From Stieleria magnilauensis (GTDB lineage: Bacteria; Planctomycetota; Planctomycetia; Pirellulales; Pirellulaceae): 64,000 nt of DNA. Positions 18,001-27,871 of the stretch are shown piece by piece. The notes under the pieces were generated by a model. It saw only the letters and a program-made list of their open reading frames with translations, made no database searches and was not told the DNA's origin. The translations under genes were made by a program, and so were the position numbers. The DNA lies in contig CP036432.1 in NCBI GenBank assembly GCA_007753675.1, forward strand, positions 7,442,233-7,506,232. The letters are read 5' to 3'. Numbering within the stretch: the first letter of the stretch is position 1; each line of letters opens with the position of its first letter.

Positions 18001-18381
18001 GAAGACGTCGCATTCACCAACGCTGACATCAACTACCGGCTCAGCGAAAACGAGATCTTTTTTGATGACCTGAAACTCTGGGGCAGCCTGATCGCGCTGC
18101 ACGGAAACGGCATGCTCGATCGCCGCCGCGAACTCGATTTGACCTTCAACACCCGCGTCTCACCCCGCAACACCTTCACCCGGATCTTGCGTCCGCTGAT
18201 GGACCAGCGTTACACCTTGTGGACGGTCGACGTGACCGGACCGCTGGATGACCCCAACATCGAACGCCGGGCGCTCGACGGAGTCGGCCAAACCATTGAG
18301 CGGTTATTCCAAGGCATGAACACCGCCCCCGACGCGAAACGCAAAGACCGCTCGGCCGGCATCGGACGGATGCTACAATAG
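15016..18381 (+). CDS. AsmA/TamB-like large envelope protein
   Basis: This protein of about 1120 residues has one N-terminal membrane anchor (WMVVALLIAAIVFIFRFIA) and a very long repetitive beta-rich periplasmic part. Near the C-terminus is an AsmA-like segment: GQGHAVITDANLYQVP, LNVLSITPTEDVAFTNADI and LWGSLIALHGNGMLD. AsmA-clan proteins span the periplasm and are linked to lipid transport and outer-membrane assembly. The start is uncertain: a TTG at 14965 lies inside the hairpin repeat, a TTG at 15016 is used here, and the ATG at 15076 would start directly at the membrane helix. Confidence 0.75.
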   Translation: MSGKEAESKDIATSGKSSRWMVVALLIAAIVFIFRFIAPQTVGEQVRRHVEQTFRDHYPDLEISIGRGRVEPNIGLILDDIRILQPSKSESAATRRARTLSDRLGITADASRELVRIGQIVVVASADISKLLEKENPLVTRRIVISGVRAHAWLDEDGKLSLESLWPMPTFGKVACPRMEVRNAKLVLANESADSRPIEIDVAQAVILKQFACETDPAGSVDIGSSAGSASSCSSTITANGTAAFAEHFALQITSDGKQTDVRGEVRGGKLTGELIDRLPAQLQEKLKPLRGLELLADTTAIARIQPGHPINFATRSRIHDGRFRHPKSSMPVKEIRGVLSCRPSGVQLESCQAFWGDARIKLDGYTVGYSHPIEAHLDVSAYNLLLDQRFAAVIPQRLEAGWKKFEPRGLIDVTNAHFDIVGEQIETTAEITCKGVELNYEKFPYPVRQITGELLIKDQRVQTKLASGRIGGQLMQCVFDLPLRSDSQQQRVFSVAMAGPIAIDGELLNALSPRGGEVTALERFIRSLNPLGAIHLVRGTLRTDADGIKHQDMELKVSDATLRFDAFPYPLYNVTGDIRVVDDHVTLTGFQGSNANGGVIRCEGDYRIPARRDEPEKTESIALTSRPSLVLEFDATRISLDEALRSSLPPASQQTWDNLAPSGVLDSLSIQLVRDATESPLKLNVAANQFDSKRIGSDTLRLQPIALPYRLDIVEAAVRYEGGRVMIDAIRAEHGRSAVSADGGCWQLKDGRWLLSVDVHNGSRLIPDAELINALPEQMRGAMRGLNLRGPVGLSGLTETLLSDDSHPDPIFGWDLQLQLEGNRIGDVGPVHGLRGELSVKGRKDAREIAAEGEVRIDSLHINDLQITRLRGPFQMLDDRLRLGGMGRNGEFQQPIEGRLFDGTIRMDGNVTLSDANFDVRLALIQAKLPVLLAELGHGMSDLTGSLVGSMNLEGVLGTTDLLRGQGHAVITDANLYQVPVLMQLLNVLSITPTEDVAFTNADINYRLSENEIFFDDLKLWGSLIALHGNGMLDRRRELDLTFNTRVSPRNTFTRILRPLMDQRYTLWTVDVTGPLDDPNIERRALDGVGQTIERLFQGMNTAPDAKRKDRSAGIGRMLQ

Positions 18382-18423
18382 CGTGGCCCAGTCACAACCC
18401 ATAGTACCGCTCGAAACCACTTC

Positions 18424-18885
18424 ATGCAGATCTCGATTCGCAGCGTACTGTCACACGTTGCCTTGTTCGCTCTCTGCATCGCTGGCTTGGTTAGCGGCCC
18501 GCCCATCACTTGGGCTGGCGTCGCAGCGATTGCGATCCTGTTCATTGTCTATGCAATCAACTTTGCGGTCACCGGGCACGAAACGCGTACCTTTGCGATC
18601 GGGGTTCTAATTTCGGCAGGCGCGTATCTTGCGCTCACCATGTACGCAAGCGAGAACGAGTACGCGGCACGAGGCGGACGGCTGCCAACAACCGTGCTGG
18701 CGCAATCGATGCTGCAAACAAGGTACAGCGGAAAGTCGATGGCGATCGGCGCGTTTTCGGATGCACTCGACGGCGTTCGTGATACGCTCCCCCTCGTTCA
18801 CCTCTCGGTTGCACTCCTCCTCGGTTATGCCGGTGGTTTCTACGCGATCTGGGTTTCCCGTCGGCACCGGACAGACGGCGGATGA
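18424..18885 (+). CDS. Small membrane protein of unknown function
   Basis: This is a 153-residue protein with four predicted membrane helices (VLSHVALFALCIAGLV; WAGVAAIAILFIVYAINFAV; FAIGVLISAGAYLALTMY; LSVALLLGYAGGFYAIWV) and a polar loop with SENEYAARGGRLP between the third and fourth. No family is recognised. It lies 42 bases after the AsmA-like gene in the same direction, so it may be co-transcribed. Its base composition is slightly less GC-rich than that of its neighbours. Confidence 0.6.
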   Translation: MQISIRSVLSHVALFALCIAGLVSGPPITWAGVAAIAILFIVYAINFAVTGHETRTFAIGVLISAGAYLALTMYASENEYAARGGRLPTTVLAQSMLQTRYSGKSMAIGAFSDALDGVRDTLPLVHLSVALLLGYAGGFYAIWVSRRHRTDGG

Positions 18886-18986
18886 CGCTGGCTTCGTCTG
18901 GCAGGATCCGTTCTACTTCAGTCAACACCGCGAAAGATTTTCCTACAGTCTTGCTGACACGAACTCAGCAGAGTGGGTGACCCATC

Positions 18987-19352
18987 ATGAACCGCACCAA
19001 CAACCCCGACGAGCGAATCGCACAGATGACGTTTGCGTCGGTGTATCCGCACTATCTTGCCAAGGTTGAAAAGAAAGGCCGGACGAAGGACGAGCTGCAT
19101 CAGGTGATCAGGTGGCTGACCGGATTCACCGAAAAGACGTTGCAGAAACACATCAGCGGCGAAACGACGTTTCAACAATTTTTCCAGGCGGCGAAGGTCA
19201 ACAAGAACGCGCATCTGATCACGGGCGTCATCTGCGGCTATCGGGTGGAAGAGATCGAGAATCCGTTGACGCAGCGGGTCCGCTACATGGACAAGCTGGT
19301 CGACGAATTGGCGAAGGGGCGAAAGATGGAAAAAATATTGCGAGCGGAATGA
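18987..19352 (+). CDS. DUF2200-family protein
   Basis: The 121-residue protein matches the DUF2200 pattern: RIAQMTFASVYPHYLAKVEKKGR near the N-terminus, broken here as MTFASVYPHYLAK and KGRTKDELHQVIRWLTG, and VRYMDKLVDELAKGR near the end. Members are small cytoplasmic proteins of unknown function found in many bacteria. The full family length is present. The start is the first ATG, preceded by a weak GAGTGGG. It stands alone between unrelated genes. Confidence 0.8.
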   Translation: MNRTNNPDERIAQMTFASVYPHYLAKVEKKGRTKDELHQVIRWLTGFTEKTLQKHISGETTFQQFFQAAKVNKNAHLITGVICGYRVEEIENPLTQRVRYMDKLVDELAKGRKMEKILRAE

Positions 19353-19485
19353 AAATCCCTCGCATGCCTCGGTTCGCGAAGATTCAAGGAACCTGCGAAT
19401 TTCTGAAAAAACTGAAATCCGGATCGGTTCCCCGCTCGTCTGATCGGTAGTGCAAGCCCGTACGGCCCCCTCCGAGGACGAAAAC

Positions 19486-20379
19486 GTGATCCTTCAAGCG
19501 AACTGGAAGACCTTGCTCGCCGCCGTCACTTTCTGCGTGCCGCTGTTGGGGTGTGCTCAAGACCACGGCAACGCGGACTTTGACCAGATGCTCGAGCATG
19601 CCGAATCGTCTGCGGCCGCCGAAACCACGCCCGTCGCGTTGGCGACCGGAGGCGAAGCGGTCGAGCGATCGGTCTCCAACCGCAAGATCATCTACACCGC
19701 CGATGTCGAATTGGTTGTCGACGATTTCGCCGTTTTCGAACGACAGATCTCCGGCGTGATTGGCAGCCATGGCGGCTACGCCGCCGAGCGGAGCAGCGAC
19801 CGCCGGCACGGCGACCATCGCGGCGGGACCTGGGTGATTCGCGTTCCCGTGGCGAACTACGACGCCTTCCTCTCCGGCTTGGATTCGCTCGGTTTTGCCC
19901 GATCCCGCAGCGAGACGTCCGACGACGTCACCGAGGCCTACGTCGATTTGGAAGCACGCATCAGCAACAAACAAAAATTGGAAGAACGCATCCTCGCGAT
20001 GCTGGAAGAACGGCCCGGCAAGCTCACCGATTTGATGGAGATCGAACGGGAACTTTCACGCGTCCGCGAAGAGATCGAACGCATGGAAGGTCGAATGCGT
20101 GTGTTGAAGGACCAAACGTCGCTGGCCACGGTGACCCTGCGGGTGGTCGAAGAAGCGACCTACGAACCGCCGGCAGCACCGACGTTCAGCGACCGAATCG
20201 CTGCCACGTGGGGCGGTTCGCTCCGATCGATCGGCCAAATCGCGACCGGATTGGTGATCGTCGCGGTCGCCTTGGCCCCGTGGGCCGTCATGCTGGTGCC
20301 GATCGCGTTTCTGGCGTACCGGTTTCGAACACGCTGGCTGGGCGCCCGCTCGGTGTTCGTCCAATCCCGCACGCGTTAG
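19486..20379 (+). CDS. DUF4349 lipoprotein
   Basis: This protein of about 297 residues has a lipoprotein signal (LLAAVTFCVPLLGCAQ, lipobox Cys23), a DUF4349 domain with RKIIYTADVELVVDDF and GTWVIRVPVANYDAFL, a coiled coil (LEARISNKQKLEERIL and LMEIERELSRVREEIERMEG), and one C-terminal membrane helix followed by basic residues. DUF4349 proteins are envelope proteins of unknown role. GTG 19486, with GAGG about eight bases upstream, gives a compact lipoprotein signal; a GTG at 19450 is the alternative. Confidence 0.82.
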   Translation: MILQANWKTLLAAVTFCVPLLGCAQDHGNADFDQMLEHAESSAAAETTPVALATGGEAVERSVSNRKIIYTADVELVVDDFAVFERQISGVIGSHGGYAAERSSDRRHGDHRGGTWVIRVPVANYDAFLSGLDSLGFARSRSETSDDVTEAYVDLEARISNKQKLEERILAMLEERPGKLTDLMEIERELSRVREEIERMEGRMRVLKDQTSLATVTLRVVEEATYEPPAAPTFSDRIAATWGGSLRSIGQIATGLVIVAVALAPWAVMLVPIAFLAYRFRTRWLGARSVFVQSRTR

Positions 20380-20383
20380 TGCA

Positions 20384-20476
20384 ATGCCACCCACTTTGGC
20401 ACTGAGGGAGGTAGCGGAACGGCGCGAGCCGTCCGGTTTAACCTTGAAAGACCGGAGGACTCGCGCCCTACCGCTA
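20384..20476 (+). repeat. Intergenic palindromic element, copy A (inverted partner at 24576-24668)
   Basis: An outer arm (ATGCCACCCACTTTGGCACT) is followed by a 65-base hairpin from TAGCGGAACGGCGCGAGC (20412) to CTCGCGCCCTACCGCTA (ending 20476). It matches the reverse complement of 24576-24668 at 88 of 93 positions. Immediately downstream, at 20496, a further half-copy (AGCGGAACGGCGCGAGCGG) starts the inverted repeat that flanks the IS. Confidence 0.85.
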
Positions 20477-20495
20477 AAACAAAACGAACGTTGTT

Positions 20496-22520
20496 AGCGG
20501 AACGGCGCGAGCGGCCTGTCGATTTAGTTCCTGGGGACGGTTGATTCGATTTTGGTTCCGGACGAGGCTTTTATGGTGCTATGCGGGGCATCCAGAGTCG
20601 TTGGTAAGCGTGTTGACGGGATCGTGGCGTTCGCTTGTGGCGGATTTCGTTCGAAATGCCCCCTATCTCCCCTAGTTTGCTGTTCCGAGCGATTGTGTCG
20701 CCGCGGCGGCGCGCAGCTTCGCCAAGTAACTCATGATTTTCTTCAGATTGAATCCGGTCGCCGCCCAGCGCCATTCTTGATTCACACCTGCGATACCTCG
20801 AAGCAGGAATCGCCGCATATCAAGCGTGCTCTTGATCACGGCGAAAGGCGTTTCACCGAAATGCTGACGACGAGAGTAAGCCTCTTTGGCTGCAGGCGTT
20901 TCCATTCGCGCACGCTGCCGACGTCGCGCTCCTTCATGCTCATCATGCATCGTCTCGCGACCACGTGGCGGGCCAGGCTTGCGACCACGTCGCTTGCCCG
21001 CTCGCTTGTCCGACGAGGTCGCTTCGCTGGACTCCTGGGACGATGCCTCGCTGCTGCTTGCCTCGTCTTTTGGCTTCACGTTCTTGCGACAACGCCCAGC
21101 CAGCGTGCAGCCCTCGCATTCAAAACAGGTGTAAACCTTTCGCTGCACCGGAGAGCCGTCGCCATGCGTCGTGTTCTCGGTCGTCCGATGTGAAAGCACT
21201 TTGCCTGCCGGGCAGTAATAGCAGTCGTTCGCTTCGTCGTACACAAACGCTGCTTTGTCAAATCGTTTGGTTTGTGGATTAACCGGCAACTGATCAATCT
21301 GATCGGCGGCAACGGGCTCAGTCAAATCCGAACGCTCGGCAGGGTTGTTCTCGCGATTGGTTTCGGCAAGCGGGCCAATCAGTTCGATCTGTTTTTCCTC
21401 AGCCGCAGTGAGGTTTTTGCCCGTCGTGTAAGCCGAGTCAGCCATGACTCGCTTAATGTCAATTCCAAAGTCGTTGGCCACACAGTCGACGATGGTGGCA
21501 AATTCGTGGTGTTCGACGTTGCCGATCAAGACGTCCGCCGCAACGATCAGGCCGCTCTGCGTTTCGGTCGTCGCCATCGGAGTAAAGTTGGCTGCGTAAC
21601 CACCCTCCTTATTGGGAAGAATGCGACTGTCCGTGTCAGTCTTGGGTAACTGGGCGGGGCCCTTCGTCCCATTTTTCCTGCGGACTTCGTCCATCGCATT
21701 GACCGTCTCCAGATGAGCGGCCAGTTGTGAGCGGCGTGACTTCAAGTTGGCGACGGCGGCGGGGAGGCGGTCCGCCGAAACGTCCTGGCCGATGAGATCT
21801 TCGTCGCATGCGTCGTTGACTTCGAAGGTTTCCAGGGCCTCATCAATTTGCGCGTCAAGTTCTTCGAGTGCTTTGGCTAATCGTTTGGCCGTCCAAGTCT
21901 TGTATTTGTTGGCGTCAGCCAGGATGCGTGTGCCGTCGATGCACAGTTCCGAGAGATTGGCGATCCCCAGGTTGATCGCCAGCTTGACCATTTGTTTGAA
22001 GATGCCTTTGACTGCATCACTATTGTTTCGGCGGAAGTCGCTGATCGTGCTGTGATCGATGCGGCGACCGCTGCTAAGCCAGATAAAATCGATCGAATGC
22101 TTGAGTTCGTATTCAATGTTCCGGCTGGATCGGATTCGCCGAATCATGGCAAACAGCAGGATCTTTGCCATTACGCTGGGATGGATCGGCGGCTGACCGA
22201 ATCCGCCGTTGTAGGCCGCCTCCCAATCAGTCCAGTCCATCTGATCGAGAATCTCGTCGACCAAGCGAACGGGATGATCCTGAGGGATGAGTTCCTCCAG
22301 GGCGGTGGGAATGAGGACCAGTTGCCCGCGTGGTGTAGGAGCTTCCTGCCAATAGCTGGTCTTGGGTTGTCTCTGGCTCACTGGGCAAGCCTCCCTGCGT
22401 GAGAAGTGAATCGCGACGACGATCCGCCAAGAATAGCAAACATCGTGACGATGCCTACTAAGCCACCTCCCCTCGTTTTGTGGATACACTAAACCGACAG
22501 GCCGCTCGCGCCATTCCGCT
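20496..22520. mobile_element. IS1182-family insertion sequence with flanking 33-bp inverted repeats
   Basis: A transposase gene is bracketed by 33-bp inverted repeats at 20496-20528 and 22488-22520 that agree at 31 of 33 positions (each contains GGCGCGAGCGGCCTGTCG). The unit is about 2.0 kb, which fits IS1182-type elements. It is unclear whether these repeats are the true ends or host palindromes into which the IS inserted, because half of the repeat sequence occurs elsewhere in the window. No target-site duplication could be fixed. Confidence 0.6.
20672..22381 (-). CDS. IS1182-family transposase
   Basis: The protein of about 569 residues is intact. An N-terminal InsH/DUF772-type region contains HPSVMAKILLFAMIRRIRSSR and RRIDHSTISDFRR. 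A DDE domain carries LCIDGTRILADANKYKTW and KRVMADSAYTTGKN. A Cys-rich insert (YYCPAGKVLS, CFECEGCTLAGRCRK) and a C-terminal segment (HFGETPFAVIKSTLDMRRFL, GFNLKKI) are typical of IS1182. A GTG at 22381 preceded by GGGAGG is the best start; an ATG at 22489 lies inside the flanking repeat. A Ser/Glu-rich low-complexity stretch precedes the basic KRRGRKPGPP segment. Confidence 0.9.
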   Translation of the reverse strand: MSQRQPKTSYWQEAPTPRGQLVLIPTALEELIPQDHPVRLVDEILDQMDWTDWEAAYNGGFGQPPIHPSVMAKILLFAMIRRIRSSRNIEYELKHSIDFIWLSSGRRIDHSTISDFRRNNSDAVKGIFKQMVKLAINLGIANLSELCIDGTRILADANKYKTWTAKRLAKALEELDAQIDEALETFEVNDACDEDLIGQDVSADRLPAAVANLKSRRSQLAAHLETVNAMDEVRRKNGTKGPAQLPKTDTDSRILPNKEGGYAANFTPMATTETQSGLIVAADVLIGNVEHHEFATIVDCVANDFGIDIKRVMADSAYTTGKNLTAAEEKQIELIGPLAETNRENNPAERSDLTEPVAADQIDQLPVNPQTKRFDKAAFVYDEANDCYYCPAGKVLSHRTTENTTHGDGSPVQRKVYTCFECEGCTLAGRCRKNVKPKDEASSSEASSQESSEATSSDKRAGKRRGRKPGPPRGRETMHDEHEGARRRQRARMETPAAKEAYSRRQHFGETPFAVIKSTLDMRRFLLRGIAGVNQEWRWAATGFNLKKIMSYLAKLRAAAATQSLGTAN

Positions 22521-22740
22521 GGCTACCTCGGTGCCAAAACCGGGCGTGGCGATCGGCGTCACCGGGGTCGGGCCGCTCCGCCTGCGGGGGCCGGAGCCGC
22601 CCATGCGTCTCGCGGCCCGAAAATCAAACAGCGACAAAAAACCTAAGTTTCGGGCACTTCGAAATTTGATTCCCAGGCGGTAAGATGGTCGGTCCGGCAA
22701 GTTCTGTTCCGCCCCGATTCATACCAAATCCCTGAAAGCA
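22521..22740. other. Non-coding gap between the IS and the acyl carrier protein gene
   Basis: Together with the IS flank this leaves about 360 bases without a gene between 22382 and 22740. It contains the inverted repeat described for the IS, GC-rich short palindromes (CCGGGGTCGGGCC, GGGGGCCGGAGCC) and then an AT-richer stretch (about 22619-22672) that may hold the promoter of the ACP gene. No reading frame with coding character is visible. Confidence 0.5.
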
Positions 22741-23001
22741 ATGACGCCTGCTGAAATCCGCGACGAAATCCTGGACATTCTCGAAGACATTTCGCCGGAC
22801 GAAGACCTGGACGATTTGAAGGACGAGGTTGCGTTCCGGGAGCAGTTGGAGCTCGATAGCATGGACTTTTTGGACATCGTGATGGAGTTGCGAAAGCGGC
22901 ACCGTGTCCAGATTCCCGAGGAGGAGTACGGGGAGCTTGCCAGTATGGCGTCCACGGTGGCGTATCTTGAACCGAAGATGCGTGACATCGTCAAAACCTG
23001 A
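22741..23001 (+). CDS. Acyl carrier protein
   Basis: This 86-residue acidic, helical protein has the phosphopantetheine attachment site LDSMDFLDIVMEL with Ser40. DELDDLKDEV-like acidic residues precede it, and the usual four-helix ACP length is present. It carries acyl chains as thioesters in the cytoplasm. It is distinct from housekeeping acpP, which normally sits with fabD/fabG/fabF; here no fatty-acid synthase gene is near. It is followed 38 bases later by a CrtI-like flavoenzyme, so a dedicated ACP for that enzyme is inferred. Confidence 0.9.
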   Translation: MTPAEIRDEILDILEDISPDEDLDDLKDEVAFREQLELDSMDFLDIVMELRKRHRVQIPEEEYGELASMASTVAYLEPKMRDIVKT

Positions 23002-23039
23002 TCCTGCGGTCCGTCGACTCCACACGCGTCGAATTATCT

Positions 23040-24470
23040 GTGACCGACCCGAACGCAGCCAAGAACAGCGCCGACCACTACGACACGATCATTATCGGTG
23101 CCGGGATGAGTGGTTTGGCGGCCGGGATCCGTCTGGCACACTACGACCAGCGGGTCTGTATTCTTGAGCGTCACTACACCATCGGCGGGCTGAATTCGTT
23201 TTACCGGATGGGCGGCCGTGACTATGACGTCGGTCTGCACGCGATGACCAATTTCGCCAAACGTGGGACCAAGAAAGGTCCGCTGGCAAAGCTGATTCGT
23301 CAGTTGCGGTTCCGCTGGGACGACTTCAAGCTTGCCGAGCAAATCGGTTCGTCGATTCGGTTCCCCGGCGTGTCGCTCGATTTCAGCAACGATATCGGGT
23401 TGTTGGAAAACGAGATCGCCGAGCGGTTCCCCGGTCAGGTCGATGGCTTCCGTTCGTTGTGTGATTCGCTGTTGGATTATTCCGACATGGATGGAGCCGA
23501 TGAGCGTTTCATGCGTTCGGCCCGCGAGGTCATGGCCGAGCACATCAGTGAGCCGTTGTTGATCGAAATGTTGCTCTGTCCGCTGATGTGGTACGGCAAC
23601 GCTCGCGAAAACGACATGGACTTCGGTCAGTTCTGCATCATGTTTCGGGCCTGTTATCTGGAAGGGTTCGGGCGTCCGTTCAAGGGTGTGCGGGTGATCC
23701 TGAAGAACCTGGTCCGCAAGTTTCGCGGGCTCGGCGGCGAGTTGAAGCTTCGCAGCGGCGTGTCGAAGATTCATGTCGAAGGTGGACGTGCGGTCGGCGT
23801 GGTCTTGGATGACGGGACGGAATTGACGGCGACGCGCATTCTTTCGTCGGCCGGCAATGTCGAAACCATGCGGATGTGTGACGACATCACCGAAGTCGAC
23901 GTCGCACGCGCAGGAAAGCTGTCGTTCATCGAATCCATTTCGATCCTGGATCGAATGCCACAATCGTTCGGGTTTGATCGCACCATTGTTTTCTACAACG
24001 ACAGCGATGCGTTTCATTGGAAACGCCCAGACGACGAGCTCTGTGACGCGCGGACCGGCGTGATCTGTTCGCCGAACAATTACATCTACGAAGACGACGA
24101 GGGCGATCTGCCCGACGGCGTGTTGCGGATCACGACGCTTGCCAACCATGATCGATGGTGCGAGTTACCCGAAGCAAAGTACCAAGCCGAAAAGGTGCGG
24201 CAGTACGATCTGGCGGTCGCGTCGTCGGTGCGTTTCATGCCCGACTTTCGCCAGTACGTCGTCGACACCGACGTGTTTACGCCCAAGACCATTCGGCGAT
24301 TCACCTGGCATGACAACGGTGCCGTCTACGGGGCGCCGACCAAGCAACTCGATGGCACCACGCACCTGCCGAACGTTTTCTTGTGCGGCACCGACCAGGG
24401 GTTCGTCGGCATCGTCGGCGCGATCGTCAGCGGCATCAGCATGGCCAATCGGCACTGTCTGCAGCCGTAG
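23040..24470 (+). CDS. CrtI/phytoene-desaturase-like FAD-dependent oxidoreductase
   Basis: The 476-residue flavoenzyme opens with a Rossmann motif (TIIIGAGMSGLAAGIRLA, then LERHYTIGGLNSFY) and ends with the family's C-terminal FAD-binding segment (FLCGTDQGFVGIVGAIVSG). Homologues desaturate or isomerise phytoene and other polyenes, and CrtI-like enzymes also occur in planctomycete ladderane and fatty-acid clusters. The start is a GTG 38 bases after the ACP gene; no Shine-Dalgarno is obvious. No carotenoid synthase (crtB) is present, and the neighbouring ACP points to an acyl chain as a possible substrate. This is an inference. Confidence 0.82.
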   Translation: MTDPNAAKNSADHYDTIIIGAGMSGLAAGIRLAHYDQRVCILERHYTIGGLNSFYRMGGRDYDVGLHAMTNFAKRGTKKGPLAKLIRQLRFRWDDFKLAEQIGSSIRFPGVSLDFSNDIGLLENEIAERFPGQVDGFRSLCDSLLDYSDMDGADERFMRSAREVMAEHISEPLLIEMLLCPLMWYGNARENDMDFGQFCIMFRACYLEGFGRPFKGVRVILKNLVRKFRGLGGELKLRSGVSKIHVEGGRAVGVVLDDGTELTATRILSSAGNVETMRMCDDITEVDVARAGKLSFIESISILDRMPQSFGFDRTIVFYNDSDAFHWKRPDDELCDARTGVICSPNNYIYEDDEGDLPDGVLRITTLANHDRWCELPEAKYQAEKVRQYDLAVASSVRFMPDFRQYVVDTDVFTPKTIRRFTWHDNGAVYGAPTKQLDGTTHLPNVFLCGTDQGFVGIVGAIVSGISMANRHCLQP

Positions 24471-24538
24471 CGGGTTGCATCAGCGGCCTGTTGGTTGGGT
24501 CGTTGCCGAAATCATGGTGAGCCGATGGCGCTAGCCCA

Positions 24539-24668
24539 ATGCCATCTACTTTGGCGCCAAACGGGGGGCTTTTGTTAGCGGCAGGGCGCGAGCCCTCCGG
24601 TCTTTCAAGGTTAAACCGGACGGCTCGCGCCGTTCCGCTACCTCACTCAGTGCCAAAGTAAGTGGCAT
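24539..24668 (-). repeat. MITE-like palindromic element, copy B (inverted relative to 20384-20476)
   Basis: This 130-base element has imperfect 18-base terminal inverted repeats (ATGCCATCTACTTTGGCG at 24539 and the complement of ATGCCACTTACTTTGGCA ending at 24668) and an internal 65-base hairpin (24576-24640) that starts TAGCGGCAGGGCGCGAGCCC. The outer ends flank a non-coding core, as in a miniature element. It fills most of the 349-base gap after the CrtI-like gene, together with the terminator below and a TTGAAACTTGAAACTTGA motif at about 24682. Confidence 0.85.
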
Positions 24669-24726
24669 CGTAGGTGGGTCTTGAAACTTGAAACTTGACC
24701 CGCAGGCTTTGCGAAAGGCCCATAAA

Positions 24727-24758
24727 AAAAGACTCGGCTGAAGACAGCCGAGTCTTTT
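24727..24758. terminator. Bidirectional rho-independent terminator between the CrtI-like gene and ppdK
   Basis: Perfect 13-base arms (AAAAGACTCGGCT at 24727-24739 and AGCCGAGTCTTTT at 24746-24758) surround a GAAGAC loop, with an A-run before and T-run after, so it can serve both converging genes. A second hairpin, CGGGCAGGTG / CACCTGCCCG (24773-24782 and 24796-24805), lies closer to ppdK. Confidence 0.88.
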
Positions 24759-24819
24759 CAGTGTTTGCTTGGCGGGCAGGTGATGCGATGCATCGCACCT
24801 GCCCGGCGTGCTTCGCGTG

Positions 24820-27459
<2,640 letters not shown>

Positions 27460-27871
27460 GGTTGTTCTCTATCGAAACCGTCTCAGAAGGGGCGTGAGCA
27501 GGCGGTGGGTTCGTCGCTATCCGTAGTCAAAACAAGGACTTACGTCTATCGACGCCGCTTGAGCTCGTGGAGAATTAAGGAGTCACTCGGGAGTCATCGG
27601 GGGCGTCTTGCTCGGCATGGTGGTGCCGCGAATCGCGGTCGCAATTCGCCTGAAGTGCCCGATTTATTTCACCTCGGTCCGGCCAAGCGGGCGTAAATCT
27701 ATTTGCGACAAGCGGTTTGGTCAATGAGAGGGGCACCGGGAACCTGGGCAGGGCCGCGGTTTCTTTGCACGCCGAGGCAATGTGCGGGATCAATCGGGCT
27801 CGGCGAGATCCGCTCGCGTCCCTACAATTCGCTTCTTTCCCCGAGTCACTCCACTTTGCCCGCCGACCACC
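27460..27871. other. 412-base divergent intergenic region, ppdK/cysS
   Basis: No coding frame, RNA gene or strong hairpin was recognised. Both promoters should lie here. A plus-strand GC-rich stretch precedes the cysS GTG; no clear consensus promoter could be fixed by eye. Confidence 0.4.

Noticed and set aside
20671..20692. IS terminal repeat around 20675 / 22440
   Set aside because: A 13-of-18 match (GTTTGCT core) lies inside the transposase coding end and is too weak compared with the 33-bp repeats.
27460..27871. tRNA or riboswitch in the ppdK/cysS gap
   Set aside because: No cloverleaf arms, T-loop consensus or recognisable aptamer core could be read.
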